Shown one piece after another: positions 51,358-62,599 of a stretch of DNA of 64,000 nucleotides. Location of the stretch: contig QVRM01001745.1 of the NCBI GenBank assembly GCA_003439945.1, positions 219,501 to 283,500 of the forward strand, read 5' to 3'. How positions within the stretch are numbered: position 1 is the first letter of the stretch; every line of letters begins with the position of its first letter. The notes under the pieces were generated by a model. The model made no database searches. It saw only the letters and a list, made by a program, of their open reading frames with translations, and was not told where the DNA came from. The stretch is from Dermanyssus gallinae (lineage: Eukaryota > Arthropoda > Arachnida > Mesostigmata > Dermanyssidae). A program made the translations under genes and the position numbers.

Positions 51358-52225
51358 GGTGTTAAACGCTGGTTCGCAGTCAATTACCCTCTCAACAGGG
51401 GAGACCCTTTGGGTCCCGCACTGTTTAGCCTCGATATACCATGTCTCTTCTCTTAGATGCAAAGCCCGTCCAACGTCTAGTACCTGGACGACATCACATT
51501 CGGTAAAGTGGCCGATGTGGTAACGGGCATGCGCCAAATTATGAAATTCCAACAGCAAAGAAGTCTATCTCTGAACACAGCAAAATATCGCCGTCGGGGA
51601 CCTCAATTGAAAAAAAATCTGCGATAGGCAAATAATTCCGCAAGCTCTAGATAACAAACGAAACCTCCTGCAAAACAGGAGACCATATGTTAGGACGATA
51701 CACCCACCGACAAAACTGTGCCCTTGCAGACATAACCTAGATTCGCCACGACTTAACTATGCGCGTTGCAATGCACCGACGTAACTATAATCGAGCGAAT
51801 TAAAGGCATGCGAAGCCATGGATAAAGTGCTACATTTTAACGCTGCGAGCGATAAGAAATATTTATCTACAAGGGAAGGTGACCTTCAGTTTAGAAGAAC
51901 AGTTCCTAGTTAGCAAGAAATATGTTTTACTATTTATAGTCAAATAGCGGGAAGCTCACTTCGAGCTGTTTCGATCTGCATCCATAGATGAGAGAATCTC
52001 TATTAAATTTTCAAGGCATACAGAAGGGAACGAAATCTCAAAACGATCAGGACATCATGACTATGTGCAAAACTGAAGTCCCGAGGCCTAATGGTCCGAC
52101 CATTCCCTTGTGGTCGCATGGTAAAAGTTTAGCATGGTATGCTACAATGTTCCTACTGTCACACGCTTATATTGTACGTTGTTGCGAAAACGAGCAAATC
52201 TCAAAGACTGCGACAATTTCGTGCC
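51358..52225 (+). pseudogene. YLDD-type reverse transcriptase fragment, same family as the 'PLAFETLGG' domain
   Basis: The plus strand reads FAVNYPLNRGDPLGPALFSL. After an in-frame stop comes MQSPSNV, another stop where a tryptophan codon would fit, and then the active site YLDDITFG, followed by LSLNTAKY. QGDPLGPxLFSL and YLDDxTxGG with LNxxKC are the matching blocks in this reverse-transcriptase group. At about 52080-52160 the frame shows PNGPTIPLWSHGKSLAW, which also appears at 60530-60580 as [17 protein letters not shown]. That shared block links this fragment to the copy that carries the C-terminal domain. Several stops make it a dead copy. Confidence 0.7.
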
Positions 52226-52407
52226 AGTCACTACGGAGACACTGAGGCCTATCAGTGCTGAACCACGGCAAGGTATATTCGGAACCCGGCGAGCAGAATG
52301 GACGCAGTGACGGATGACGGGAGTGTTTTAGACAACTATTGTCTTTGCAGTTTGTAAGAAGAGTGCTGCTTCCATAATTTACGCAATAGGAAGATAAGCT
52401 AATCTTG

Positions 52408-52523
<116 letters not shown>

Positions 52524-53318
52524 ATAGAATAATTCACGAACAGTTCTAATCTGGAACCGAGAAAAGTTAATCGAATTAGACGTCCGCGCCAAGCCAACAC
52601 CTGCGTGAGGTGAGGTCTACAGCACCTGCTTCCCTTAACGGCTGACGCTGTTCCGTCTGCGCGAAACCCGTCCGACGAAGGAGCGCCATCGACCCCAGTA
52701 CACGAAGTAAGCAACTGGTCACAGCGGCTACGCTATAACCTCACTAGATACGTTGAACAGCCGCTGGCACCTCAGCCAGCACAGCTGGCACAGCATATCG
52801 ATCGTCTTAACAGGGGCTAGGCTAATTGGGAACAATTTAGCACTGATAGCGTTCTACGATCTACTGTATAGACCTTTACTACTACAACTAACTTATTTAT
52901 ATTCTAGTATCTCTCCGGTGTGTGCGTCGTCCCTCGGCATTACATATTGGGTCATCATTATAATGAAGAGGTCCAGATAAGAGAGTTTTTTTTTCGGATA
53001 ATGCCGTACAGGACGCTTTTACGCGACTTTGTCCTGCTAATTGTTCTAAGTAGAGCTTTTCGTCCCGCTTTGTTCGAAAAGGTTGCACTTGTATGTGTGC
53101 CTGCGTTATCTTCTAACAACAAATCCTTGTGCAGACAATGTCGCCAATGCCAGCAAGCACAGGGCGTCCGAGTGCGCCACTGAAAGACCCGCGCGCGCTT
53201 TGATAATCGTGATATAAATTCGAACATAATCTTACTGCTATTGTTTTTACTACTACGATATCTACAACCCTACAACAACAGCGCTTACTACGACGCCCCG
53301 TCGGTATCTACTACTCAC

Positions 53319-53463
53319 ATCTGGCAATCCGGGAGCTGTCTCTATGGCCGCCACGTCGCTTCCCGTGATCGTGTGGGTCAGACTCCAACGCTCAGCCGGT
53401 CGAAGGTCGCGAAAACGTACCACAGCCACTGACCCGCTCTCGCAGCCGCACCACAAATCCAGC
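53319..53463 (-). CDS. Exon of the WD40-like beta-propeller gene
   Basis: On the minus strand a pyrimidine-rich acceptor (GAATGTTTGCAG) precedes 53463, and a consensus donor (GAT/GTGAGT) follows 53319. The 145-nt exon opens with one base of a codon and then encodes 48 residues, including LDLWCGCESGSVAVVRF and GSDVAAIETAPGLPD. LWCGC..GSVAVV is a typical propeller blade strand pair. It accepts the two bases left by exon 57137-56856 and ends in phase 0, matching exon 37159-36960 about 16 kb downstream. The same family caution applies: LRRK-like arrangement, not proven. Confidence 0.65.
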
Positions 53464-53631
53464 CTGCAAACATTCAAAACCAACAACGCAAATGATTCGG
53501 GTTGCCTTTCCATGTCCTGTACAATATTTAGCTCATAGTTCTGTTTAGGTTGAGGCTCTCTCGGTTAATGCACTAGTGCGAAAATGTGACCTTGGCTTCC
53601 ATGTCGTATACGCGTAAGTCATCTGATGTCT

Positions 53632-53751
53632 ATCAGTTATGATAGACGTATCAGGGAAAAGTCATCAGTTATGATAGACGTATCAGGGAGAAGTCATCAA
53701 TTATGGTAGACGTATCAGGGACAAGTCATCAGTTATGATAGAACGTATCAA
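53632..53751 (+). repeat. 32-bp minisatellite, about 4 units
   Basis: Units of 32 bp start at about 53660, 53692 and 53724, with a diverged first unit at 53616-53659. They share AGTCATCAGTTATGATAG and CGTATCAGGGA. It is intronic, between two propeller exons. Confidence 0.92.
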
Positions 53752-53769
53752 TCATATTCACGGATCAAT

Positions 53770-55350
53770 GTTCCTGGATGGTCGGTCTTAGCCGTAAAAT
53801 GAGCACCTTCGTCTAAAATCTTCTGTCTTTTTGCCGGTGACCGTCGTCGACGGTCGATGGTGGAAAGGATATCTTCTAGTGCTTTCTCGTCCCTCGCGGA
53901 CAAGATAGCTGGCAAACCAGCCTAAAATGTTCATTCTAGAAGACAGCGACTAGGGCACATGGGAACCTCTGATCCTGAGAAGACCTTGTATGCAGGTTTA
54001 TCATCCGTATTTCTCCCTGAAATGTCCCCGGCCTTTAACGAATTCTCCTCAGTAAAAGCGCCGCAAAATATCAACAAAAGATTCAATCCCATTCACCAAA
54101 CTTTGGAGCCCTGTGAGATATGTGGCGCTTGCGAGTCGAACAAATTAAAAGCTTATTCTTTTGTCGCCCAGCCTCACATGCGTCTTCAAAGGTCTGCATT
54201 TTCATGGCTTTTGCGATCTTCAATTCCAAATTACGACCTAGCTCACTTGCAGGGGCCCCAACCTATTCTAGCACTGCCATAATATGTTCCGCGAGTTTCG
54301 TTGTACCTCTATTAGGGTTTTCTCGAAAACTTGAAGTGGCCGAGGGACCTTCTCCTGAGTTCCAGGCCTATCGAACAAGTTGTCCGCCCCTTTGTCGACA
54401 TAAACGTCATCATCGTCACCACATCTACGAACAAAGCGAAACAGCTGGTTTTTCTAGCAAGCGACATGGTCCAGCCCAGGAAACTTCGCGCAAGACAATA
54501 CATGGAAATTGTATATCACTACGTAGGTGATAGCAGGCGATTCCAACTGTGTATGTTGTCTCAAGCGATAAGTAGCACCAGAGAAGTACGTAAACAGAAC
54601 AGCTCGAACGGTTGTGAGGAATAATCGTATTCAAAATTTCCCTCCAATTCCATTCTGACCAGTGGTCAAAACAGGGCTTACCTTGAGTATACCGTAAAAA
54701 CAGGATTAGGACAAATATTTATCGTGACATTCAACCGTCTCGGACGATACATTCAGTTCCGACTGCACCGGCCACCATTCGTTGCTCGTCTTTTGCAATT
54801 CATACTTACAGGATCAGTCTACCATTGGCCATACAAGCATGTAGGCAAAACGGACAAAACATAACTTGTGGGTGCTACGCACGTTGCAATTTGCCTGCCG
54901 TAATGAGACGGCAACTTAGATTGGCCTCTTGTACGTCGCAGGACCCACCATCTATAGAATACCAACCCTAAGCAGACGCTTGGAATCAAGCGCCGGGGGG
55001 GGGGGGAACAAAATGTTATTCGAAAGTTAGCCGACGGCGTGAAACTATGGCCTCAGAGGCTAGAAATAGCCGCTCTTTAAGCGTTGCAGTTTTTAGTAAA
55101 TTCTCCGTACTCCCTACTACAGCACATTTAGCATAGCTTGGATGTTGCAACCACTTCCGGAGCTTAGTGCTATTTGACTTATAAGATGACTATGCATGCC
55201 CCGTAGATGAGGCTTCTATAGGTTACTGGATCAACCTGTCCTACTGTAACTAGACAAAGCATTAAAGGATAACATCCTGTTTTTATACGTTTCCATGTGA
55301 AGATCGGGAATTGTAAGAACACCCCCGTTTTATATAAGCATATATAATTG
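53770..55350. other. Intronic non-coding stretch
   Basis: Open frames of 107-136 codons around 53959-54624 overlap on both strands without recognisable motifs. A poly-G run lies near 55000. Confidence 0.4.
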
Positions 55351-55360
55351 TAAGGCAACT

Positions 55361-55531
55361 AATAGATAAAGTGAATTTTGCGCTACATAAATATGGCATA
55401 AACAAAAAACTTGTAATAACAATTTCTCTCCCGTGGCGCACCTCTTGCGTTACACCAGCGTTATAATAGACAAAATGAATTCCGCACTACATAAATATGG
55501 CACAAACAAGAGTTCTTACAATAACTATCCT
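55361..55531 (+). repeat. Direct repeat of about 68 bp, 103 bp apart
   Basis: 55361-55428 and 55464-55531 share AATAGAYAAARTGAATT and CTACATAAATATGGCAYAAAC, about 80 per cent identical by eye. Confidence 0.8.
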
Positions 55532-55534
55532 TTT

Positions 55535-56850
55535 GAACGTCCTTTGAAAAATCACGTCTATCTGTAAGGTGCTAAAATGTTGCTGATACCAAGACCCATT
55601 AGGCATACGTGTCTGCCACCTTCTCGACCATGGCGCGACAGCAGCTTCGATTCGTTAGGAAGTCGGCTTGAACCAAACTGACGGCAGTTACGGCAGCTCA
55701 AGTACAACGCCGAATATCGGGACGGTTCTTTGCCGAGCGTCGAAAAAACACGACGTCCGCCCCTTTGATCCGCCCTTTTTCTCCTATCCTACGCTGCAAG
55801 TTCATCCATCTTCTTCTAAAGTAGTTCGCGCTCTACAAGTCATTCCCACCCGCCCATCTGGGCTTACACAATTATGGACAAGCGCTCGTCATAGTCTTGT
55901 CAGCTGCTGGCCAGCAGTTTAGTTAACGTAACCACGACCGACTACCCTACTATGCGTTGGGTTGATAAGTAAGCTGACTTCCCACCTACTTTTTGATTAG
56001 GCCGCAATAACGCGCAATAGCTTCAGACACCGAAGTAGTGTAGTGACTGTTGGCCAGAAGCTGCTGCACGAATCGTCTGCATCATGTCTTATTTTAGTTT
56101 TATTAACCAACAAAGTTTAGTATCTCAACGAAAATCGGCTTAACGAGGCCACTGATTTTATTAACGTCCCTAACGCCCCTAGAAATGAGGCCACTCTAGC
56201 CTCATCTCTAGGGGCGTTCGGTGATACGGTCAGCAGCTCTCGAAAGCGTTTCGTTTCACGAAGCGTACGTTCTATTTTATTGTGTCATGAAAATGCGACT
56301 GCACTGTGAGACCGCACTTATAGACACATTGCAGATGGCGGCAGCTGCCGTTAAGGTATCGCAAGTTTTTTTAAGGGGTGGAAAGTGCATTTACGCACAC
56401 CCGATCGCAAGGTATACAACTGCCTCCGACTAGGCGTAGGTATACGTATTTGCGCTTACGGAAAAGCATTTAATTTGCATCTAGATATAAAAAAAGCACG
56501 ATCGTGCGTCACTACGTCGTGTGCTGTAAACATGCTAGGGTGCCTCGTCGGAAAAGCAATACATGATATCCGCCCGGCCGAATATACTTACCCTAATTTC
56601 GCCGCAGTCCAAACGGCAGCTGCGGTCGAAATATCACGGGTCGATACCCACCTATACAATATGGTGGCCGTCAATTTCACTCCAGCTCATCAGATCCTTA
56701 CTAGATCACAGAAGCTGTACATATTGGGCTACTAGTAGAAAAGCCTACTATTTGCACATTCTCCAAGATAAGGTCACATACAACAGCAGAAGTAGAATCG
56801 TAGCTTCACTTGACCAACCCTCGAACAGGTTCTCGAAGACGAGGGAGCAA
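55535..56850. other. Intronic non-coding stretch
   Basis: The only structure noted is a hairpin at 56172-56218. A 116-codon frame at 56385-56735 has no recognisable domain. Confidence 0.4.
56172..56218. repeat. 20-bp inverted repeat
   Basis: Arms 56172-56191 and 56199-56218 pair at 19 of 20 positions around a 7-nt loop. Confidence 0.85.
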
Positions 56851-56855
56851 CTTAC

Positions 56856-57137
56856 ACGTTGGATTCGCTGGTTTCGACAAACTTCGTATTCAGAACCGGG
56901 CCGAGCTTTTCAATTTCTTCAAAAACAAACGCAGCCGAGTCGCTGGTGTAGATCAAGCTCTCCTCGTTTAGGCGACGTCGGCGGCGAGCTCTGCTGTCAT
57001 CGTCGTTGTTGCTGTCTTCGTCGTCTTCATCAGCGGGGTCTTCATCGTCACCGGCCTCGGCCAGGCGGTTGTCATCAGCTTCCCGAGAAGTCGACTTTCC
57101 CAGCCGACGTCCGACGGCGCCCTTCGACGTTCCTTCT
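56856..57137 (-). CDS. Exon of the WD40-like beta-propeller gene, acidic insert
   Basis: On the minus strand the exon ends at a consensus donor (AACGT/GTAAGT) after 56856. Two acceptors are possible. CCAG/A at 57137 is weakly pyrimidine-rich but keeps phase with exon 59514-59358. CACACAG/G at 57190 has a strong pyrimidine tract but would need another upstream exon ending in phase 0. The frame reads GRRLGKSTSREADD, an acidic run DDEDPADEDDEDSNNDDD, a basic run RARRRRR, then LIYTSDSAAFVFEEIEKLG. It ends with two bases that join exon 53463-53319. The acidic-basic stretch looks like a disordered loop between propeller blades. It may be phosphorylated or bind partners, but that is a guess. Confidence 0.55.
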
Positions 57138-57428
57138 CTGGCTGGCGCCGCCGCGTAGGTTTCACATGACGGCACGCACGTCCACCATACCTGTGTGCGG
57201 CAGCAGCAGAAACAGCAGCAACAACAACAAAAACAGCCAAAGCAGCACTCATTCGAGTGCAAACAACATTGTGCCATCATTCTCGTCGTAGACAACAAAC
57301 TCTACGTTTTCTGCTCCGCCTGCGTGCCTGATGTTGACGTACAGAGCGAATAATTCACCAACAACACAACAATAAATAACGTAATAAACAAGTAAAAACG
57401 ATAGAAACGCTCCCGTACCGAAGCGGGC

Positions 57429-57538
<110 letters not shown>

Positions 57539-57539
57539 A

Positions 57540-58379
57540 AAAGAACAACAACAACAACAACGACTAACAAAGCAACAATGACAAAGACAACAACAACCCA
57601 AAGGTGAACAACAACGTCAAAGACAACAACAACAACAACCGAAACGTGAACAACGACAAGATTTACACATGATTGCCAAGAAGCGTACACATAGAGACGA
57701 GTCGCAATGATGCATACATGTTCATGCGATCTGTTCCCCACTACTACATTTGTCGGCGTCGCTATAGTCTTCGTTAATTCTGACCGCATTGAAGCGGCAA
57801 ACTAACTGCGCCGCTACCTGCGTCAAGCTGTGCTAAACCGGCCGCCGAAGCAGTCACTACAACTGAACTATTGCTCTCGAGACTGACGAGGCTCGTACCC
57901 GATGTCCCTACCGTACCTGTCTCTTCTCGGTGACGACCGCAGCCAGCATCATACTTGCTCCTTTTCCGTTTTCAGAGTCCGACGATTTCCGACGGGTCTG
58001 ATGAAGCGAGATCTGGGCCACTGCAGAGTCACAAGCCACCTCGAGGACACGAGTGCGTTGGTACGTGTGAGCACTGCAATCGCCAGAAACACACTGGTTG
58101 AAACAAGCTATCTATATATATATATATATATATAGTATCACGCCGCCCCGGATAAATTAAGCCACACACCCTTATCGTCATATATCGATACCCTGTTATC
58201 AACGCAAAATCTTAAATCGGAATGCTCCACTTGTTTAGCTCTCGTAGTCCTCGGACGCGAAAGCACTTTTGTGCTTTACGCCTTTCATGAAATATTATGG
58301 AGGATCTCATTTCCTAGAAGAGGTGTTCCTATAATAAACTAGAAGATTTTGTTTAAGCAAATTTAGTTCAGGAAATAGT

Positions 58380-58427
<48 letters not shown>

Positions 58428-58826
58428 GCAACCCCCATACTAAGACAGCGTGTTCAAATGTACCCTTCGCAAGTGCAACCGACATTTGTGTTTAAGAGGC
58501 GATAAATACACAGCAATAGACTGACGCTATCAAATATAGTGCTTCAAATAGTCGAATAGACGATCGAAAGAACGAATCACATTAGTGTGTACACGGCTTA
58601 AAAAGGGTAGATGCGCTCTCAGCAATGGAATAGGAGTGTAAAACGCGTAATAACGTGAATGGGCGACTCCACAAAGACGGCCGACAGCCTCTACGGACGA
58701 GAAGACTTAACTAATCAGGCACCACTAGGCGTCAGTATTAGTAAGAAAATAAGACAAACAAACAGCTATCATTTTTATATTCGGAAGCATACACACACTC
58801 ATCATATAAATTGCCCTTTTGCCAAA

Positions 58827-58883
<57 letters not shown>

Positions 58884-59357
58884 TCGTACTCTTCGTGCCA
58901 ATAAACTAAGGGACAAGTAGCATTCTTGGGAACTGCCAGCTCTGCGCAGAACGTCTGCCTCTGTCTCTGTGAGCCGCACAATAGGCAGAACAAAAAGAAG
59001 AATCGAAGTCAAATATGTCAGAGGGTGGAGTCCGTGATGCATATTTCGCATCACGTGATGGGACGACGATAGTACGGACCGTGGCAATTAGGGTATTTGT
59101 TTGCTGTGCTACTCGATATTGATGTGCGCAGATGTAGATTCAGTGCTCGCTCAGGGCGGTGGAGCCAGGGCAGCAGCAGTCACATTCATAAGTAAACACA
59201 CCCACATGCCCACATACACACACACACATGCACGCCTGCATACAGGCAAACCCGTCACAGCCTTGCTTTCACAGCTCGAATGTGGAAAAAAAGTCGAGAG
59301 AAAATGGCAATCTGTCTGTGTGTGTCTGAGAATGGTCGACAGCACAACTCTACTTAC
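57540..59357. other. Intronic non-coding stretch
   Basis: Contains (TA)n arrays at about 58111-58132, 58382-58421 and 58830-58880. No coding exon recognised. Confidence 0.45.
58830..58880. repeat. (TA)n array
   Basis: About 25 TA units. Confidence 0.95.
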
Positions 59358-59514
59358 TCGACGACGTGAATCCTCGAGCGGTTATCTCCCAGCCACACGT
59401 GCGACAGTCCGTCGAAGCATAGCGACGAAATCTGACAACCAGACTCGACCGGGAGCACCTGGAATTGGCCATGGCCAAATGGAATGCGTGCCGTTATTGC
59501 AGTAATGTCTATCT
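59358..59514 (-). CDS. Exon of the WD40-like beta-propeller gene, first visible exon
   Basis: On the minus strand a good acceptor (TATTCTTACCTAG) precedes 59514, and a consensus donor (TCGA/GTAAGT) follows 59358. The 157-nt exon encodes 51 residues plus two bases at each end. ITARIPFGHGQFQVLPVE is followed by ISSLCFDGLSHVWLGDNRSR and IHVVE. ISSL..D..HVWLGD..GRIHV is a classic propeller blade (strand, turn, VWLGxxxGxIxV). The exon needs an upstream exon ending with one base of a codon, which I did not find before the window ends. The plus-strand open frame over the same bases is a shadow. Confidence 0.65.
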
Positions 59515-60495
59515 CTAGGTAAGAATAGTGCGCGCTCCAAAACATCTCACGGATCGTTCGCATGTTCGAATCGCGGAGCGATTGTTCGGTGTTCAGTAAT
59601 GTAGCCTAGTTATTTCATTGTGTGGATCAGACTGAGCTTTCATCACGTGAGACAACCCGATCCAATTTTTGCAACTGATATTGCGGCAGCGAAAAGCTGA
59701 CACTCGCGGCCTTGTTGGGTGCATCGGTCTACGCTTACGGAACTCGCACTCCAATGTTGTATACTCTGCCTATTGAGTTGGCAGTGACCGGGTTTACGCA
59801 TGCTTTGAGCAAGCATGATACTACTAATCGACGGATTTTTTCGATCATTAACTCTTCTCGGTCAGCCTTCCTGAGCAACAGGCGTTTTCTTCAGATCTAG
59901 GTCCCCTAATCGAGATTTCCTAAGCCAAAATTCCACCTTACAAATCGTCACAGCTGAATCCCCGAATGTACGCTAATACTCTAAAGGCCAGATACCCATG
60001 CCTCGGTGTCCTTCTAGACATCAAAATGCCTTCAGTTCGTTGAACTGGGATGTGATACTAAACGCGCTAGAGACGATGGGCATTTTCCCGTATCTTCGAC
60101 GCACCAGCGCGAGCCGCTTGAGGCACAGAAAGGTAAAGTCAACCGACAGGACGGAGTACACAGTCACGGCCTGCGCCCCATAGAGCCCCATATTGGGACC
60201 AATTCTGTGGAATCATGCCGAATGGGGTAAGAATGGGGTGGCATATGCGGATTGTGGAGCAAAAAGCCTAAGAGTTTTTTTTAGTAGAGAAGGCGACAGG
60301 CCAACGCCGCAGGTTCAACACTGCGTAGCGCTGTGATCAGATGGACGTATGTGAATGTATTCTTCACATGAAACTGTAGAAAAAGCAAATCAAATAGTAA
60401 TTTATTAGTAGATCGTCCAGACACGTGGAACTAAACAGTGTGATTATAAGGTCCCTTAGAAGTCCCTAAGAAAAGCCGGTATACAATCTACACTT

Positions 60496-60838
60496 GAACC
60501 GAGAGGTTTAGTGTTCGCTGGCGAAGAAAGACCTGATGGGGTGACCATTCCATTGTGGTCACATGCGAAGTCCTTAGCTTGGGATGCACCGGTTTTGTGC
60601 AACCGCGGCTTCCAATTTACATCACAGCTTAGTTGAGCCGGGGTGGGTACCAAAGCACGCGGACGCCAGAAAACGGAATAAATACGCTGGTATTGGTAAC
60701 AAGATATATTTGTGTACCTACTGCCATGAGACACTAGGACCAATTAGCAAGGAAACCGAGGTATCTCTCAAAGATTTAAGTACGCGAATTCAGGAATTCG
60801 CGAGCGACCGAAGTGAGGGTCAAGCGTTTTTTTAGGCA
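60496..60838 (+). mobile_element. Retroelement fragment, 'PLAFETLGG' family, copy with upstream block
   Basis: The first frame reads [33 protein letters not shown]. After a frameshift near 60583 the next frame gives PGWVPKHADARKRNKYAG, YLCTYCHETLGPISKE and LSTRIQEFASD. HETLG replaces the FETLG of copies 1 and 2. The copy breaks off at a T run (60828-60834) before the QRxxxxxQRGN block. It matters because it carries both the '[11 protein letters not shown]' block seen at 52080 and the C-terminal domain seen at 2533 and 27616, joining the fragments into one family. Confidence 0.7.
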
Positions 60839-60839
60839 A

Positions 60840-61645
60840 GCGTTGGGTTTGGACGTGGGGCAATGGCAGCGGCAAGATTATCGGAGGCGGCAACTGCGCC
60901 AAGAAGCAAAACAAAAAGTATTACTAATAACACTATAATTTACTGCAACAACTAAGAACAGGTGCGCTCAAAGCTCCCTTCATGTCCTCGTAAACCGGAT
61001 GGACATAGATACGGCTGCGTGCAACTTGCCTTGCACGATTGCACATACATACACATGGCTTAAGGTAGCGTCGATCAACGTCGATGCCGTACGTTGCGTA
61101 CTGCGGATGATGGGGGAACGAGGCAGCTACTGTTCTGATCTCGGCTTATGAAGGCGAAGCGGTCAGGGCGAATAAGTGATAGCAGAGAAATAATACATTT
61201 ATTGATTATTCAATTTTAGGGTTCCGGGGAAATGTGTTTAACTAACTACACAAGGACTTGTGAGGTGCGCTTCCAGTCGAGCTTATCTTCAGGGCAGCCC
61301 CTCATTGTGCCCATTATTCCTGCCGCATAACCGCGATGAACCGCCAGAGATTTGCCGCTGAAGTAGAAAGTCAAGAGCTATTTTCTTCCCTGTCGTCAGT
61401 TGGATTCGTTTGCCAATCTTCTGAAGAAGCGACCGTGCCCACAGCTCGAGCACGATTCCTGACGAGCCTAACCGTTATCATAAATTGCGACAAGGGCTGC
61501 AAGAGAACTGACGATTTAACGAATCCGTTCATTTGGCGTATCTGTGTAACTTCAGGGCGATGTTGATATCAAGAACATGATCGCGCGCAGTAATCGCGAG
61601 TTACGCTTGCTGCTTTTTCTAGTCGTCATTAATGCTTCTGTTGTT
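60840..61645. other. Non-coding stretch
   Basis: No supported gene; one 76-codon open frame at 61336-61566 shows no motif. Confidence 0.4.
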
Positions 61646-61649
61646 GTTG

Positions 61650-62590
61650 TTGTTGTCGTTGTAGTAGTAGTGGCGGAAAAGCTGGCAAATAGCCTAGCAA
61701 AAATCCTGCCGAGAACACGCGGCGCAACTGAGGGCAAGAGAACCCTTCTTGCCTCAGTGGCAGAGTCTACCGTCCTGTTCGCCGCATCAACGTGGGGATC
61801 GAACGCCATGGAAACTGAAGAGGAACGAGAAAAAGCTCCTGAAAGTAGAACGTAAACTGGCAATACGAATCGCCGGTGCATATAGAACAGTAAAAACGAC
61901 GGCCATCCTCGCGATTGCATGGTTGATACCATGGCCTAGAATGATCGAAGAACGAACACGGAGGAAAACAAACAGATCTCTACGAAAAACCGAGGCCAGG
62001 AGAAAGACAATTAAGGAATATAACGAGGAATGGACCAGCACACATACGAGGAGCCTGGTCATTCCCGACCTCGAGAAATGGTTCAACAGAGAGCACGGAG
62101 AGGTCACCTGCTATCTGACGCAGGTATTGACGGTGCACGAATGCTTCCAAAACTACCTGCACAGGATAGGCAAAGCTCCGGACGTCAAATGCATCATGTG
62201 CGACACAAGCGAGGATGATGACGTAGCTCATACAATCCTCCGGTGCCTAACATTCGAAGACATACGACAGAACTCACCGGTAATGTCATCTCCAGACATG
62301 ACGGTGACAGACTAAGTCATCGCTATGCTGGAGGACGAATTTAAAAGAGAGCAGGGCATTTGATTGGTGAATGGTACAATGAGGAGAAAAACGAATTGGA
62401 AAAACAATGAGCTCAAAGGATGAGGCGACGAAGAGATGGAACGGCGGTCGAAAACCAACATTAGAAGGGAACAATTATAAACGGAGTGCATAGAAGAACC
62501 TCCATTTTCAGCAAAGTAAAACGAAAGTCATTCCGATGAAAATAGTTGTAACATAAAATCAATTAAAAAAAGTAGTAGTAGTTGTTGTTG
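61650..62590 (+). mobile_element. R1-clade LINE fragment, family B
   Basis: The plus strand reads AEKLANSLAKILPRTRG and LLASVAESTVLFAASTWG. After a frameshift near 61815 comes KLAIRIAGAYRTVKTTAILA, then CFQNYLHRIGKAPDVKC and a zinc knuckle CIMCDTSEDDDVAHTILRC (CX2C..HX4C). This is the region after the active site in R1-type proteins. It is homologous to family A (GAYRTV.. and YLxRIGKAP) but clearly diverged, so it is a separate family. It is bounded by (GTT)n(GTA)n at about 61632-61670 and by an A run with (GTA)3(GTT)3 at 62565-62590. Confidence 0.8.
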
Positions 62591-62599
62591 GACTTGGAT

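Noticed and set aside
56968..57252. Apparent secretory signal peptide frame (MSAALAVFVVVAAVSAAAA)
   Set aside because: The hydrophobic run is the GTT/GCT-rich pyrimidine tract in front of the splice acceptor at 57190, read in frame. The downstream part of that frame lacks coding character.
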